Below, in pieces: positions 1 through 13,500 of a DNA stretch of 64,000 nucleotides (position 1 is the first letter of the stretch; every line of letters starts with the position of its first letter). The DNA comes from Rhabditoides inermis (Eukaryota > Nematoda > Chromadorea > Rhabditida > Rhabditidae), in contig CAWZYM010000283.1 of the NCBI GenBank assembly GCA_963966185.1, positions 593,501 to 657,500 on the forward strand, in the 5' to 3' direction. Under the pieces are notes generated by a model. The model searched no databases. It saw only the letters and a program-made list of their open reading frames with translations, and was not told the origin of the DNA. The position numbers were made by a program, and so were the translations under genes.

Positions 1-57
1 ATTCTCACAAGTTGTTTTATTGGACACGTTTCACGCGAGATCAGTGCCGGGCATGGC

Positions 58-106
58 GCCGAAACATTGCGCCGAAAACTCTTATTTTCGGCGCGAATGT
101 TTCGGC
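58..106. repeat. Hairpin inside each satellite monomer (first copy shown)
   Basis: Left arm 58-78 and right arm 85-106 are reverse complements over 21 bp, with one extra G in the right arm and a 6-base loop (79-84, ctctta). The right end overlaps a second palindrome, TTTCGGC-A-GCCGAAA, at 100-114. The heptamer GCCGAAA or its complement therefore occurs five times within about 60 bp. The hairpin recurs in almost every monomer. The loop is the variable part (tta, cctt, long T runs, ttg) while the arms are kept. Confidence 0.85.
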
Positions 107-186
107 AGCCGAAAGCACAGACACGTGTGCGTCCGCATATCTCACGCCATCCGAAGAATCGCATTCAACCTGTCTCTCTGGCCTTG

Positions 187-252
187 TGGCTAGGGTGGTC
201 GATGATTGTTTGCCAGGCGCGGGCTCGATTCCGGCTGCCATGAAAATTTTTT
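187..252 (+). promoter_or_regulatory. tRNA-like A-box/B-box pair followed by a T run, in each monomer (first copy shown)
   Basis: TGGCTAGGGTGG at 187-198 matches the type 2 RNA polymerase III A-box at most positions. GGCTCGATTCC at 222-232 differs from the B-box consensus GGTTCGANTCC at one position. A T6 run follows at 247-252, where a polymerase III terminator would be expected. Spacing between the boxes is about 23 bp, shorter than in a real tRNA gene, and no full cloverleaf can be folded. It is best read as a degenerate tRNA-derived segment; whether it is active is unknown. Confidence 0.4.
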
Positions 253-1099
253 GCCGCATAACAAGCACACGTTGTAGATGTTCACAGGTTGTTTTGCCTG
301 AAAGCAGAACACCCCGCTTTCCACGCGACCCGACTCCCACTCTGTACCCGAGAAGATTCTTCACAAAGTTCATCCTCACAAGTTGTTTTATTGGACACGT
401 TTCACGCGAGATCAGTGCCGGGCATGGCGCCGAAACATTGCGCCGAAAACTCTTATTTTCGGCGCGAATGTTTCGGCAGCCGAAAGCACAGACACGTGTG
501 CGTCCGCATATCTCACGCCATCCGAAGAAACGCATTCAACCTGTCTCTCTGGCCTTGTGGCTAGGGTGGTCGATGATTGTTTGCCAGGCGCGGGCTCGAT
601 TCCGGCTGCCATCAAAATTTTTTGCCGCATAACAAGCACACGTTGTAGATGTTCACAAGTTGTTTTGCCTGAAACCAGAACACCCCGCTTTCCACGCGAC
701 CCGACTCCCACTCTGTACCCGAGAAGATTCTTCACAAAGTTCATTCTCACAAGTTGTTTTATTGGACACGTTTCACGCGAGATCAGTGCCGGGCATGGCG
801 CCGAAACATTGCGCCGAAAACTCTTATTTTCGGCGCAAATGTTTCGGCAGCCGAAAGCGTGTGCGTCCGCATATCTCACGCCATCCGAAGAATCGCAATC
901 AACCTGTCTCTCTGGCCTTGTGGCTAGGGTGGTCGACGATTGTTTGCCAGGCGCGGGCTCGATTCCGGCTGCCATCAAAAAATTTTTGCCGCATAACAAG
1001 CACACGTTGTAGATGTTCACTAGTTGTTTTGCCTGAAACCAGAACACCCCGCTTTCCACGCGACCCGACTCCCACTCTGTACCCGAGAAGATTCTTCAC

Positions 1100-4000
1100 A
1101 AAGTTCATCCTCACAAGTTGTTTTATTGGACACGTTTCACGCGAGATCAGTGCCGGGCATGGCGCCGAAACATTGCGCCGAAAACTCTTATTTTCGGCGC
1201 GAATGTTTCGGCAGCCGAAAGCACAGACACGTGTGCGTCCGCATATCTCACGCCATCCGAAGAATCGCATTCAACCTGTCTCTCTGGCCTTGTGGCTAGG
1301 GTGGTCGATGATTGTTTGCCAGGCGCGGGCTCGATTCCGGCTGCCATCAAATTTTTTTGCCGCATAACAAGCACACGTTGTAGATGTTCACAAGTTGTTT
1401 TGCCTGAAACCAGAACACCCCGTTTTCTACGCGACCCGACTCCCACTCTGTACCCGAGAAGATTCTTCACAAAGTTCATCCTCACAAGTTGTTTTATTGG
1501 ACACGTTTCACGCGAGATCAGTGCCGGGCATGGCGCCGAAACATTGCGCCGAAAACTCTTATTTTCGGCGCGAGTGTTTCGGCAGCCGAAAGCACAGACA
1601 CGTGTGCGTCCGCATATCTCACGCCATCCGAAGAATCGCATTCAACTTGTCTCTCTGGCCTTGTGGCTAGGGTGGTCGATGATTGTTTGCCAGGCGCGGG
1701 CTCGATTCCGGCTGCCATCAAAATTTTTTGCCGCATAAAAAGCACACGTTGTAGATGTTCACAAGTTGTTTTGCCTGAAACCAGAACACCCCGCTTTCCA
1801 CGCGACCCGACTCCCACTCTGTACCCGAGAAGATTCTTCACAAAGTTCATTCTCACAAGTTGTTTTATTGGACACGTTTCACGCGAGATCAGTGCCGGGC
1901 ATGGCGCCGAAACATTGCGCCGAAAACTCTTATTTTCGGCGCGAATGTTTCGGCAGCCGAAAGCACAGACACGTGTGCGTCCGCATATCTCACGTCATCC
2001 GAAGAATCGCATTCAACCTGTATCTCTGGCCTTGTGGCCAGGGTGGTCGATGATTGTTTGCCAGGCGCGGACTCGATTCCGGCTGCCATCAAAAAATTTT
2101 GCCGCATAACAAGCACACGTTGTAGATGTTCACAAGTTGTTTTGCCTGAAACCAGAACACCCCGCTTTCCACGCGACCCGACTCCCACTCTGTACCCGAG
2201 AAGATTCTTCACAAAGTTCATCCTCACAAGTTGTTTTATTGGACACGTTTCACGCGAGATCAGTGCCGGGCATGGCGCCGAAACATTGCGCCGAAAACTC
2301 TTATTTTCGGCGCGAATGTTTCGGCAGCCGAAAGCACAGACACGTGTGCGTCCGCATATCTCACGTCATCCGAAGAATCGCATTCAACCTGTCTCTCTGG
2401 CCTTGTGGCTAGGGTGGTCGATGATTGTTTGCCAGGCGCGGACTCGAATCCGGCTGCCATCAAAAAATTTTGCCGCATAACAAGCACACGTTGTAGACGT
2501 TCACAAGTTGTTTTGCCTGAAACCAGAACACCCCGCTTTCCACGCGACCCGACTCCCACTCTGTACCCGAGAAGATTCTTCACAAAGTTCATCCTCACAA
2601 GTTGTTTTATTGGACACGTTTCACGCGAGATCAGTGCCGGGCATGGCGCCGAAACATTGCGCCGAAAACTCCTTTTTTCGGCGCGAATGTTTCGGCAGCC
2701 GAAAGCACAGACACGTGTGCGTCCGCATATCTCACGCCATCCAAAGATTCGCAATCAACCTGTCTCTCTGGCCTTGTGGCTAGGGTGGTCTATGATTGTT
2801 TGCCAGGCGCGGGCTTGATTCCGGCTGCCATCAAAAATTTTTGCCGCATAACAAGCACACGTTGTAGATGTTCACAAGTTGTTTTGCCTGAAAGCAGAAC
2901 ACCATTTCCACGCGACCCGACTCCCACTCTGTACCCGAGAAGATTCTTCACAAAGTTCATCCTCACAAGTTGTTTTATTGGACACGTTTCACGCGAGATC
3001 AGTGCCGGGCATGGCGCCGAAACATTGCGCCGAAAACTCTTATTTTCGGCGCGAATGTTTCGGCAGCCGAAAGCACAGACACGTGTGCGTCCGCATATCT
3101 CACGTCATCCGAAGAATCGCATTCAACCTGTCTCTCTAGCCTTGTGGCTAGGATGGTCTATGATTGTTTGCCAGGCGCGGGCTTGATTCCGGCTGCCATC
3201 AGAAGTTTTTGCCGCATAACAAGCACACGTTGTAGATGTTCACAAGTTGTTTTGCCTGAAACCAGAACACCCTTTCCACGCGACCCGACTCCCACTCTGT
3301 ACCCGAGAAGATTCTTCACAAAGTTCATCCTCACAAGTTGTTTTATTGGACACGTTTCACGCGAGATCAGTGCCGGGCATGGCGCCGAAACATTGCGCCG
3401 AAAACTCTTATTTTCGGCGCGAATGTTTCGGCAGCCGAAAGCACAGACACGTGTGCGTCCGCATATCTCACGCCATCCGAAGAATCGCATTCAACCTGTC
3501 TCTCTGGCCTTGTGGCTAGGGTGGTCTATGATTGTTTGCCAGGCGCGGGCTTGATTCCGGCTGCCATCAAAAATTTTTGCCGCATAACAAGCACACGTTG
3601 TAGATGTTCACAAGTTGTTTTGCCTGAAAGCAGAACACCATTTCCACGCGACCCGACTCCCACTCTGTACCCGATAAGATTCTTCACAAAGTTCATCCTC
3701 ACAAGTTCTTTTATTGGACACGTTTCACGCGAGATCAGTGCCGGGCATGGCGCCGAAACATTGCGCCGAAAACTCTTATTTTCGGCGCGAATGTTTCGGC
3801 AGCCGAAAGCACAGACACGTGTGCGTCCGCATATCTCACGCCATCCGAAGAATCGCATTCAACCTGTCTCTCTGGCCTTGTGGCTAGGGTGGTCTATGAT
3901 TGTTTGCCAGGCGCGGGCTTGATTCCGGCTGCCATCAAAAATTTTTGCCGCATAACAAGCACACGTTGTAGATGTTCACAAGTTGTTTTGCCTGAAAGCA

Positions 4001-7000
4001 GAACACCCTTTCCACGCGACCCGACTCCCACTCTGTACCCGAGAAGATTCTTCACAAAGTTCATCCTCACAAGTTGTTTTATTGGACACGTTTCACGCGA
4101 GATCAGTGCCGGGCATGGCGCCGAAACATTGCGCCGAAAACTCTTATTTTCGGCGCGAATGTTTCGGCAGCCGAAAGCACAGACACGTGTGCGTCCGCAT
4201 ATCTCACGCCATCCGAAGAATCGCATTCAACCTGTCTCTCTGGCCTTGTGGCTAGGGTGGTCGATGATTGTTTGCCAGGCGCGGGCTCGATTCCGGCTGC
4301 CATCAAATTTTTTTTGCCGCATAACAAGCACACGTTGTAGATGTTCACAAGTTGTTTTGCCTGAAACCAGAACACCCCGCTTTCCACGCGACCCGACTCC
4401 CACTCTGTACCCGAGAAGATTCTTCACAAAGTTCATTCTCACAAGTTGTTTTATTGGACACGTTTCACGCGAGATCAGTGCCGGGCATGGCGCCGAAACA
4501 TTGCGCCGAAAACTCTTATTTTCGGCGCGAATGTTTCGGCAGCCGAAAGCACAGACACGTGTGCGTCCGCATATCTCACGTCATCCGAAGAATCGCATTC
4601 AACCTGTCTCTCTGGCCTTGTGGCTAGGATGGTCTATGATTGTTTGCCAGGCGCGGGCTTGATTCCGGCTGCCATCAAAAGTTTTTGCCGCATAACAAGC
4701 ACACGTTGTAGATGTTCACAAGTTGTTTTGCCTGAAACCAGAACACCCTTTCCACGCGACCCGACTCCCACTCTGTACCCGAGAAGATTCTTCACAAAGT
4801 TCATCCTCACAAGTTGTTTTATTGGACACGTTTCACGCGAGATCAGTGCCGGGCATGGCGCCGAAACATTGCGCCGAAAACTCTTATTTTCGGCGCGAAT
4901 GTTTCGGCAGCCGAAAGCACAGACACGTGTGCGTCCGCATATCTCACGCCATCCGAAGAATCGCATTCAACCTGTCTCTCTGGCCTTGTGGCTAGGGTGG
5001 TCGATGATTGTTTGCCAGGCGCGGGCTCGATTCCGGCTGCCATCAAATTTTTTTGCCGCATAACAAGCACACGTTGTAGATGTTCACAAGTTGTTTTGCC
5101 TGAAACCAGAACACCCCGTTTTCTACGCGACCCGACTCCCACTCTGTACCCGAGAAGATTCTTCACAAAGTTCATCCTCACAAGTTGTTTTATTGGACAC
5201 GTTTCACGCGAGATCAGTGCCGGGCATGGCGCCGAAACATTGCGCCGAAAACTCTTATTTTCGGCGCGAGTGTTTCGGCAGCCGAAAGCACAGACACGTG
5301 TGCGTCCGCATATCTCACGCCATCCGAAGAATCGCATTCAACTTGTCTCTCTGGCCTTGTGGCTAGGGTGGTCGATGATTGTTTGCCAGGCGCGGGCTCG
5401 ATTCCGGCTGCCATCAAAATTTTTTGCCGCATAAAAAGCACACGTTGTAGATGTTCACAAGTTGTTTTGCCTGAAACCAGAACACCCCGCTTTCCACGCG
5501 ACCCGACTCCCACTCTGTACCCGAGAAGATTCTTCACAAAGTTCATTCTCACAAGTTGTTTTATTGGACACGTTTCACGCGAGATCAGTGCCGGGCATGG
5601 CGCCGAAACATTGCGCCGAAAACTCTTATTTTCGGCGCGAATGTTTCGGCAGCCGAAAGCACAGACACGTGTGCGTCCGCATATCTCACGTCATCCGAAG
5701 AATCGCATTCAACCTGTATCTCTGGCCTTGTGGCCAGGGTGGTCGATGATTGTTTGCCAGGCGCGGGCTTGATTCCGGCTGCCATCAAAAGTTTTTGCCG
5801 CATAACAAGCACACGTTGTAGATGTTCACAAGTTGTTTTGCCTGAAACCAGAACACCCTTTCCACGCGACCCGACTCCCACTCTGTACCCGAGAAGATTC
5901 TTCACAAAGTTCATCCTCACAAGTTGTTTTATTGGACACGTTTCACGCGAGATCAGTGCCGGGCATGGCGCCGAAACATTGCGCCGAAAACTCATATTTT
6001 CGGCGCAAATGTTTCGGCAGCCGAAAGCGTGTGCGTCCGCATATCTCACGCCATCCGAAGAATCGCAATCAACCTGTCTCTCTGGCCTTGTGGCTAGGGT
6101 GGTCGACGATTGTTTGCCAGGCGCGGGCTCGATTCCGGCTGCCATCAAAAATTTTTTGCCGCATAACAAGCACACGTTGTAGATGTTCACAAGTTGTTTT
6201 GCCTGAAACCAGAACACCCCGCTTTCCACGCGACCCGACTCCCACTCTGTACCCGAGAAGATTCTTCACAAAGTTCATCCTCACAAGTTGTTTTATTGGA
6301 CACGTTTCACGCGAGATCAGTGCCGGGCATGGCGCCGAAACATTGCGCCGAAAACTCTTATTTTCGGCGCGAATGTTTCGGCAGCCGAAAGCACAGACAC
6401 GTGTGCGTCCGCATATCTCACGCCATCCGAAGAATCGCATTCAACCTGTCTCTCTGGCCTTGTGGCTAGGGTGGTCTATGATTGTTTGCCAGGCGCGGGC
6501 TTGATTCCGGCTGCCATCAAAAATTTTTGCCGCATAACAAGCACACGTTGTAGATGTTCACAAGTTGTTTTGCCTGAAAGCAGAACACCCTTTCCACGCG
6601 ACCCGACTCCCACTCTGTACCCGAGAAGATTCTTCACAAAGTTCATCCTCACAAGTTGTTTTATTGGACACGTTTCACGCGAGATCAGTGCCGGGCATGG
6701 CGCCGAAACATTGCGACGAAAACTCTTATTTTCGGCGCGAATGTTTCGGCAGCCGAAAGCACAGACACGTGTGCGTCCGCATATCTCACGCCATCCGAAG
6801 AATCGCATTCAACCTGTCTCTCTGGCCTTGTGGCTAGGGTGGTCGATGATTGTTTGCCAGGCGCGGGCTCGATTCCGGCTGCCATCAAATTTTTTTTGCC
6901 GCATAACAAGCACACGTTGTAGATGTTCACAAGTTGTTTTGCCTGAAACCAGAACACCCCGCTTTCCACGCGACCCGACTCCCACTCTGTACCCGAGAAG

Positions 7001-7480
7001 ATTCTTCACAAAGTTCATTCTCACAAGTTGTTTTATTGGACACGTTTCACGCGAGATCAGTGCCGGGCATGGCGCCGAAACATTGCGCCGAAAACTCTTA
7101 TTTTCGGCGCGAATGTTTCGGCAGCCGAAAGCACAGACACGTGTGCGTCCGCATATCTCACGTCATCCGAAGAATCGCATTCAACCTGTCTCTCTGGCCT
7201 TGTGGCTAGGATGGTCTATGATTGTTTGCCAGGCGCGGGCTTGATTCCGGCTGCCATCAAAAGTTTTTGCCGCATAACAAGCACACGTTGTAGATGTTCA
7301 CAAGTTGTTTTGCCTGAAACCAGAACACCCTTTCCACGCGACCCGACTCCCACTCTGTACCCGAGAAGATTCTTCACAAAGTTCATCCTCACAAGTTGTT
7401 TTATTGGACACGTTTCACGCGAGATCAGTGCCGGGCATGGCGCCGAAACATTGCGCCGAAAACTCTTATTTTCGGCGCGA
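1100..7480. repeat. Long-range duplications in the left part of the satellite
   Basis: About 1,100-2,065 recurs at about 4,796-5,761 (offset 3,696 bp), carrying cgttttctacgcg, gcgcgagtgtttc, aacttgtctc, cataaaaagcac and cctgtatctctgg. About 3,870-4,900 recurs at about 6,450-7,480 (offset 2,582 bp). Edges are approximate. Confidence 0.75.
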
Positions 7481-10400
7481 ATGTTTCGGCAGCCGAAAGC
7501 ACAGACACGTGTGCGTCCGCATATATCACGCCATCCGAAGAATCGCAATCAACCTGTCTCTCTGGCCTTGTGGCTAGGATGGTCGATGATTGTTTGCCAG
7601 GCGCGGGCTCGATTCCGGCTGCCATCATTTTTTTTGCCGCATAACAAGCACACGTTGTAGATGTTCACAAGTTGTTTTGCCTGGAACCAGAACACCCCGC
7701 TTTCCACGCGACCCGACTCCCACTCTGTACCCGAGAAGATTCTTCACAAAGTTCATCCTCACAAGTTCTTTTATTGGACACGTTTCACGCGAGATCAGTG
7801 CCGGGCATGACGCCGAAACATTGCGCCGAAAACTCTTATTTTCGGCGCGAATGTTTCGGCAGCCGAAAGCACAGACACGTGTGCGTCCGCATATCTCACG
7901 CCATCCGAAGAATCGCATTCAACCTGTCTCTCTGGCCTTGTGGCTAGGGTGGTCGATGATTGTTTGCCAGGCGCGGGCTTGATTCCGGCTGCCATCAAAA
8001 GTTTTTGCCGCATAACAAGCACACGTTGTAGATGTTCACAAGTTGTTTTGCCTGAAACCAGAACACCCCGCTTTCCACGCGACCCGACTCCCACTCTGTA
8101 CCCGAGAAGATTCTTCACAAAGTTCATCCTTACAAGTTGTTTTATTGGACACGTTTCACGCGAGATCAGTGCCGGGCATGGCGCCGAAACATTGCACCGA
8201 AAACTCTTATTTTCGGCGCGAATGTTTCGGCAGCCGAAAGCACATACACGTGTGCGTCCGCATATCTCACGCCATCCGAAGAATCGCATTCAACCTGTCT
8301 CTCTGGCCTTGTGGCTAGGGTGGTCGATGATTGTTTGCCAGGCGCGGACTCGATTCCGGCTGCCAACAAAAATTTTTGCCGCATAACAAGCACACGTTGT
8401 AGATGTTCACAAGTTGTTTTGCCTGAAACCAGAACACCCCGCTTTCCACGCGACCCGACTCCCACTCTGTACCCGAGAAGAGTCTTCACAAAGTTCATCC
8501 TCACAAGTTGTTTTATTGGACACGTTTCACGCGAGATCAGTGCCGGGCATGGCGCCGAAACATTGCGCCGAAAACTCCTTTTTTCGGCGCGAATGTTTCG
8601 GCAGCCGAAAGCACAGACACGTGTGCGTCCGCATATCTCACGCCATCCAAAGATTCGCAAGCAACCTGTCTCTCTAGCCTTGTGGCTAGGATGGTCTATG
8701 ATTGTTTGCCAGGCGCGGGCTTGATTCCGGCTGCCATCAAAAGTTTTTGCCGCATAACAAGCACACGTTGTAGATGTTCACAAGTTGTTTTGCCTGAAAC
8801 CAGAACACCCCGCTTTCCACGCGACCCGACTCCCACTCTGTACCCGAGAAGATTCTTCACAAAGTTCATCCTCACAAGTTCTTTTATTGGACACGTTTCA
8901 CGCGAGATCAGTGCCGGGCATGGCGCCGAAACATTGCGCCGAAAACTCTTATTTTCGGCGCGAATGTTTCGGCAGCCGAAAGCGTGTGCGTCCGCATATC
9001 TCACGCCATCCGAAGAATCGCAATCAACCTGTCTCTCTGGCCTTGTGGCTAGGGTGGTCGACGATTGTTTGCCAGGCGCGGGCTCGATTCCGGCTGCCAT
9101 CAATTTTTTTGCCGCATAACAAGCACACGTTGTAGATGTTCACAAGTTGTTTTGCCTGAAACCAGAACACCCCGCTTTCCACGCGACTCGAATCCCACTC
9201 TGTACCCGAGAAGATTCTTCACAAAGTTCATCCTCACAAGTTGTTTTATTGGACACGTTTCACGCGAGATCAGTGCCGGGCATGGCGCCGAAACATTGCG
9301 CCGAAAACTCTTATTTTCGGCGCGAATGTTTCGGCAGCCGAAAGCACAGACACGTGTGCGTCCGCATATCTCACGCCATCCGAAGAATCGCATTCAACCT
9401 GTCTCTCTGGCCTTGTGGCTAGGGTGGTCGATGAATGTTTGCCAGGAGCGGGCTCGATTCCGACTGCCATCAAATTTTTTTGCCGCATAACAAGCACACG
9501 TTGTAGATGTTCACAGGTTGTTTTGCCTGAAACCAGAACACCCCGCTTTCCACGCGACCCGACTCCCACTCTGTACCCGAGAAGATTCTTCACAAAGTTC
9601 ATCCTCACAAGTTGTTTTATTGGACACGTTTCACGCGAGATCAGTGCCGGGCATGGCGCCGAAACATTGCGCCGAAAACTCTTATTTTCGGCGCGAATGT
9701 TTCGGCAGCCGAAAGCACAGACACGTGTGCGTCCGCATATCTCACGCCATCCGAAGAATCGCATTCAACCTGTCTCTCTGGCCTTGTGCTAGGGTGGTCG
9801 ATGATTGTTTGCCAGGCGCGGACTCGATTCCGGCTGCCATCAAAAAATTTTGCCGCATAACAAGCACACGTTGTAGATGTTCACAAGTTGTTTTGCCTGA
9901 AACCAGAACACCCCGCTTTCCACGCGACCCGACTCCCACTCTGTACCCAGGAAGATTCTTCACAAAGTTCATCCTCACAAGTTGTTTTATTGGACACGTT
10001 TCACGCGAGATCGGTGCCGGGCATGGCGCCGAAACATTGCGCCGAAAACTCCTTTTTTCGGCGCGAATGTTTCGGCAGCCGAAAGCACAGACACGTGTGC
10101 GTCCGCATATCTCACGCCATCCGAAGAATCGCATTCAACCTGTCTCTCTGGCCTTGTGGCTAGGGTGGTCGATGATTGTTTGCCAGGCGCGGACTCGATT
10201 CCGGCTGCCATCAAAAAATTTGCCGCATAACAAGCAGACGTTGTAGATGTTCACAAGTTGTTTTGCCTGAAACCAGAACACCCCGCTTTCCACGCGATCC
10301 GACTCCCACTCTGTACCCGAGAAGATTCTTCACAAAGTTCATCCTCACAAGTTGTTTTATTGGACACGTTTCACGCGAGATCAGTGCCGGGCATGGCGCC

Positions 10401-10559
10401 GAAACATTGCGCCGAAAACTCTTATTTTCGGCGCGAATGTTTCGGCAGCCGAAAGCACAGACACGTGTGCGTCCGCATATCTCACGCCATCCGAAGAATC
10501 GCATTCAACCTGTCTCTCTGGCCTTGTGGCTAGGGTGGTCGATGATTGTTTGCCAGGCG

Positions 10560-13500
10560 CGGACTCGATTCCGGCTGCCATCAAAAATTTTTTGCCGCAT
10601 AACAAGCACACGTTATAGATGTTCACAAGTTGTTTTGCCGGAAACCAGAACACCCTTTCCACGCGACCCGACTCCCACTCTGTACCCGAGAAGATTCTTC
10701 ACAAAGTTCATCCTCACAAGTTGTTTTATTGGACACGTTTCACGCGAGATCAGTGCCGGGCATGGCGCCGAAACATTGCGCCGAAAACTCTTATTTTCGG
10801 CGCGAATGTTTCGGCAGCCGAAAGCACAGACATGTGTGCGTCCGCATATCTCACGCCATCCGAAGAATCGCAATCAACCTGTCTCTCTAGCCTTGTGGCT
10901 AGGATGGTCGATGATTGTTTGCCAGGCGCGGGCTCGATTCCGGCTGCCATCATTTTTTTTTGCTGCATAACAAGCACACGTTGTAGATGTTCACAAGTTG
11001 TTTTGCCTGGAACCAGAACACTCCGCTTTCCACGCGACCCGACTCCCACTCTGTACCCGAGAAGATTCTTCACAAAGTTCATCCTCACAAGTTCTTTTAT
11101 TGGACACGTTTCACGCGAGATCAGTGCCGGGCATGGCGCCGAAACATTGCGCCGAAAACTCTTATTTTCGGCGCGAATGTTCCGGCAGCCGAAAGCACAG
11201 ACACGTGTGCGTCCGCATATCTCACGCCATCCGAAGAATCGCATTCAACCTGTCTCTCTGGCCTTGTGGCTAGGGTGGTCGATGATTGTTTGCCAGGCGC
11301 GGGCTCGATTCCGGCTGCCATCAATTTTTTTGCCGCATAACAAGCACACGTTGTAGATGTTCACAAGTTGTTTTGCCTGAAACCAGAACACCCCGCTTTC
11401 CACGCGACCCGACTCCCACTCTGTACCCGAGAAGATTCTTCACAAAGTTCATTCTCACAAGTTGTTTTATTGGACACGTTTCACGCGAGATCAGTGCCGG
11501 GCATGGCGCCGAAACATTGCGCCGAAAACTCTTTTTTTTCGGCGCGAATGTTTCGGCAGCCGAAAGCACAGACACGTGTGCGTCCGCATATCTCACGCCA
11601 TCCGAAGAATCGCATTCAACCTGTCTCTCTGGCCTTGTGCTAGGGTGGTCGATGATTGTTTGCCAGGCGCGGACTCGATTCCGGCTGCCATCAAAAAATT
11701 TTGCCGCATAACAAGCACACGTTGTAGATGTTCACAAGTTGTTTTGCCTGAAACCAGAACACCCCGCTTTCCACGCGACCCGACTCCCACTCTGTACCCA
11801 GGAAGATTCTTCACAAAGTTCATCCTCACAAGTTGTTTTATTGGACACGTTTCACGCGAGATCGGTGCCGGGCATGGCGCCGAAACATTGCGCCGAAAAC
11901 TCCTTTTTTCGGCGCGAATGTTTCGGCAGCCGAAAGCACAGACACGTGTGCGTCCGCATATCTCACGCCATCCAAAGATTCGCAATCAACCTGTCTCTCT
12001 AGCCTTGTGGCTAGGATGGTCTATGATTATTTGCCAGGCGCGGGCTTGATTCCGGCTGCCATCAAAAGTTTTTGCCGCATAACAAGCACACGTTGTAGAT
12101 GTTCACAAGTTGTTTTGCCTGAAACCAGAACACCCTTTCCACGCGACCCGACTCCCACTCTGTACCCGAAAAGATTCTTCACAAAGTTCATCCTCACAAG
12201 TTGTTTTATTGGACACGTTTCACGCGAGATCAGTGCCGGGCATGGCGCCGAAACATTGCGCCGAAAACTCTTTGTTTCGGCGCGAATGTTTCGGCAGCCG
12301 AAAGCACAGACACGTGTGCGTCCGAATATCTCACGCCATCCGAAGAATCGCAATTAACCTGTCTCTCTAGCCTTGTGGCTAGCATGGTCGATGATTGTTT
12401 GCCAGGCGCGGGCTCGATTCCGGCTGCCATCATTTTTTTTGCCGCATAACAAGCACACGTTGTAGATGTTCACAAGTTGTTTTGCCTGGAACCATAACAC
12501 CCCGCTTTCCACGCGACCCGACTCCCACTCTGTACCCGAGAAGATTCTTCACAAAGTTCATCCTCACAAGTTCTTTTATTGGACACGTTTCACGCGAGAT
12601 CAGTGCCGGGCATGGCGCCGAAATATTGCGCCGAAAACTCTTATTTTCGGCGCGAATGTTTCGGCAGCCGAAAGCACAGACACGTGTGCGTCCGCATATC
12701 TCACGCCATCCGAAGAATCGCATTCAACCTGTCTCTCTGGCCTTGTGGCTAGGGTGGTCGATGATTGTTTGCCAGGCGCGGACTCGATTCCGGCTGCCAT
12801 CAAAATTTTTTGCCGCATAACAAGCACACGTTATAGATGTTCACAAGTTGTTTTGCCGGAAACCAGAACACCCTTTCCACGCGACCCGACTCCCACTCTG
12901 TACCCGAGAAGATTCTTCACAAAGTTCATCCTCACAAGTTGTTTTATTGGACACGTTTCACGCGAGATCAGTGCCGGGTATGGCGCCGAAACATTGCGCC
13001 GAAAACTCTTATTTTCGGCGCGAATATTTCGGCAGCCGAAAGCACAGACATGTGTGCGTCCGCATATCTCACGCCATCCGAAGAATCGCAATCAACCTGT
13101 CTCTCTAGCCTTGTGGCTAGGATGGTCGATGATTGTTTGCCAGGCGCGGGCTCGATTCCGGCTGCCATCATTTTTTTTGCCGCATAACAAGCACACGTTG
13201 TAGATGTTCACAAGTTGTTTTGCCTGGAACCAGAACACTCCGCTTTCCACGCGACCCGACTCCCACTCTGTACCCGAGAAGATTCTTCACAAAGTTCATC
13301 CTCACAAGTTCTTTTATTGGACACGTTTCACGCGAGATCAGTGCCGGGCATGGCGCCGAAACATTGCGCCGAAAACTCTTATTTTCGGCGCGAATGTTCC
13401 GGCAGCCGAAAGCACAGACACGTGTGCGTCCGCATATCTCACGCCATCCGAAGAATCGCATTCAACCTGTCTCTCTGGCCTTGTGGCTAGGGTGGTCGAT

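Noticed and set aside
85..95. E2F-like site TTTCGGCGCG in the satellite hairpin
   Set aside because: It has one base too many relative to TTTSSCGC, so the match is not supported.
187..240. Functional tRNA gene in each monomer
   Set aside because: Boxes are too close together, there is no anticodon arm or matching acceptor stem, and the T-stem has a mismatch.
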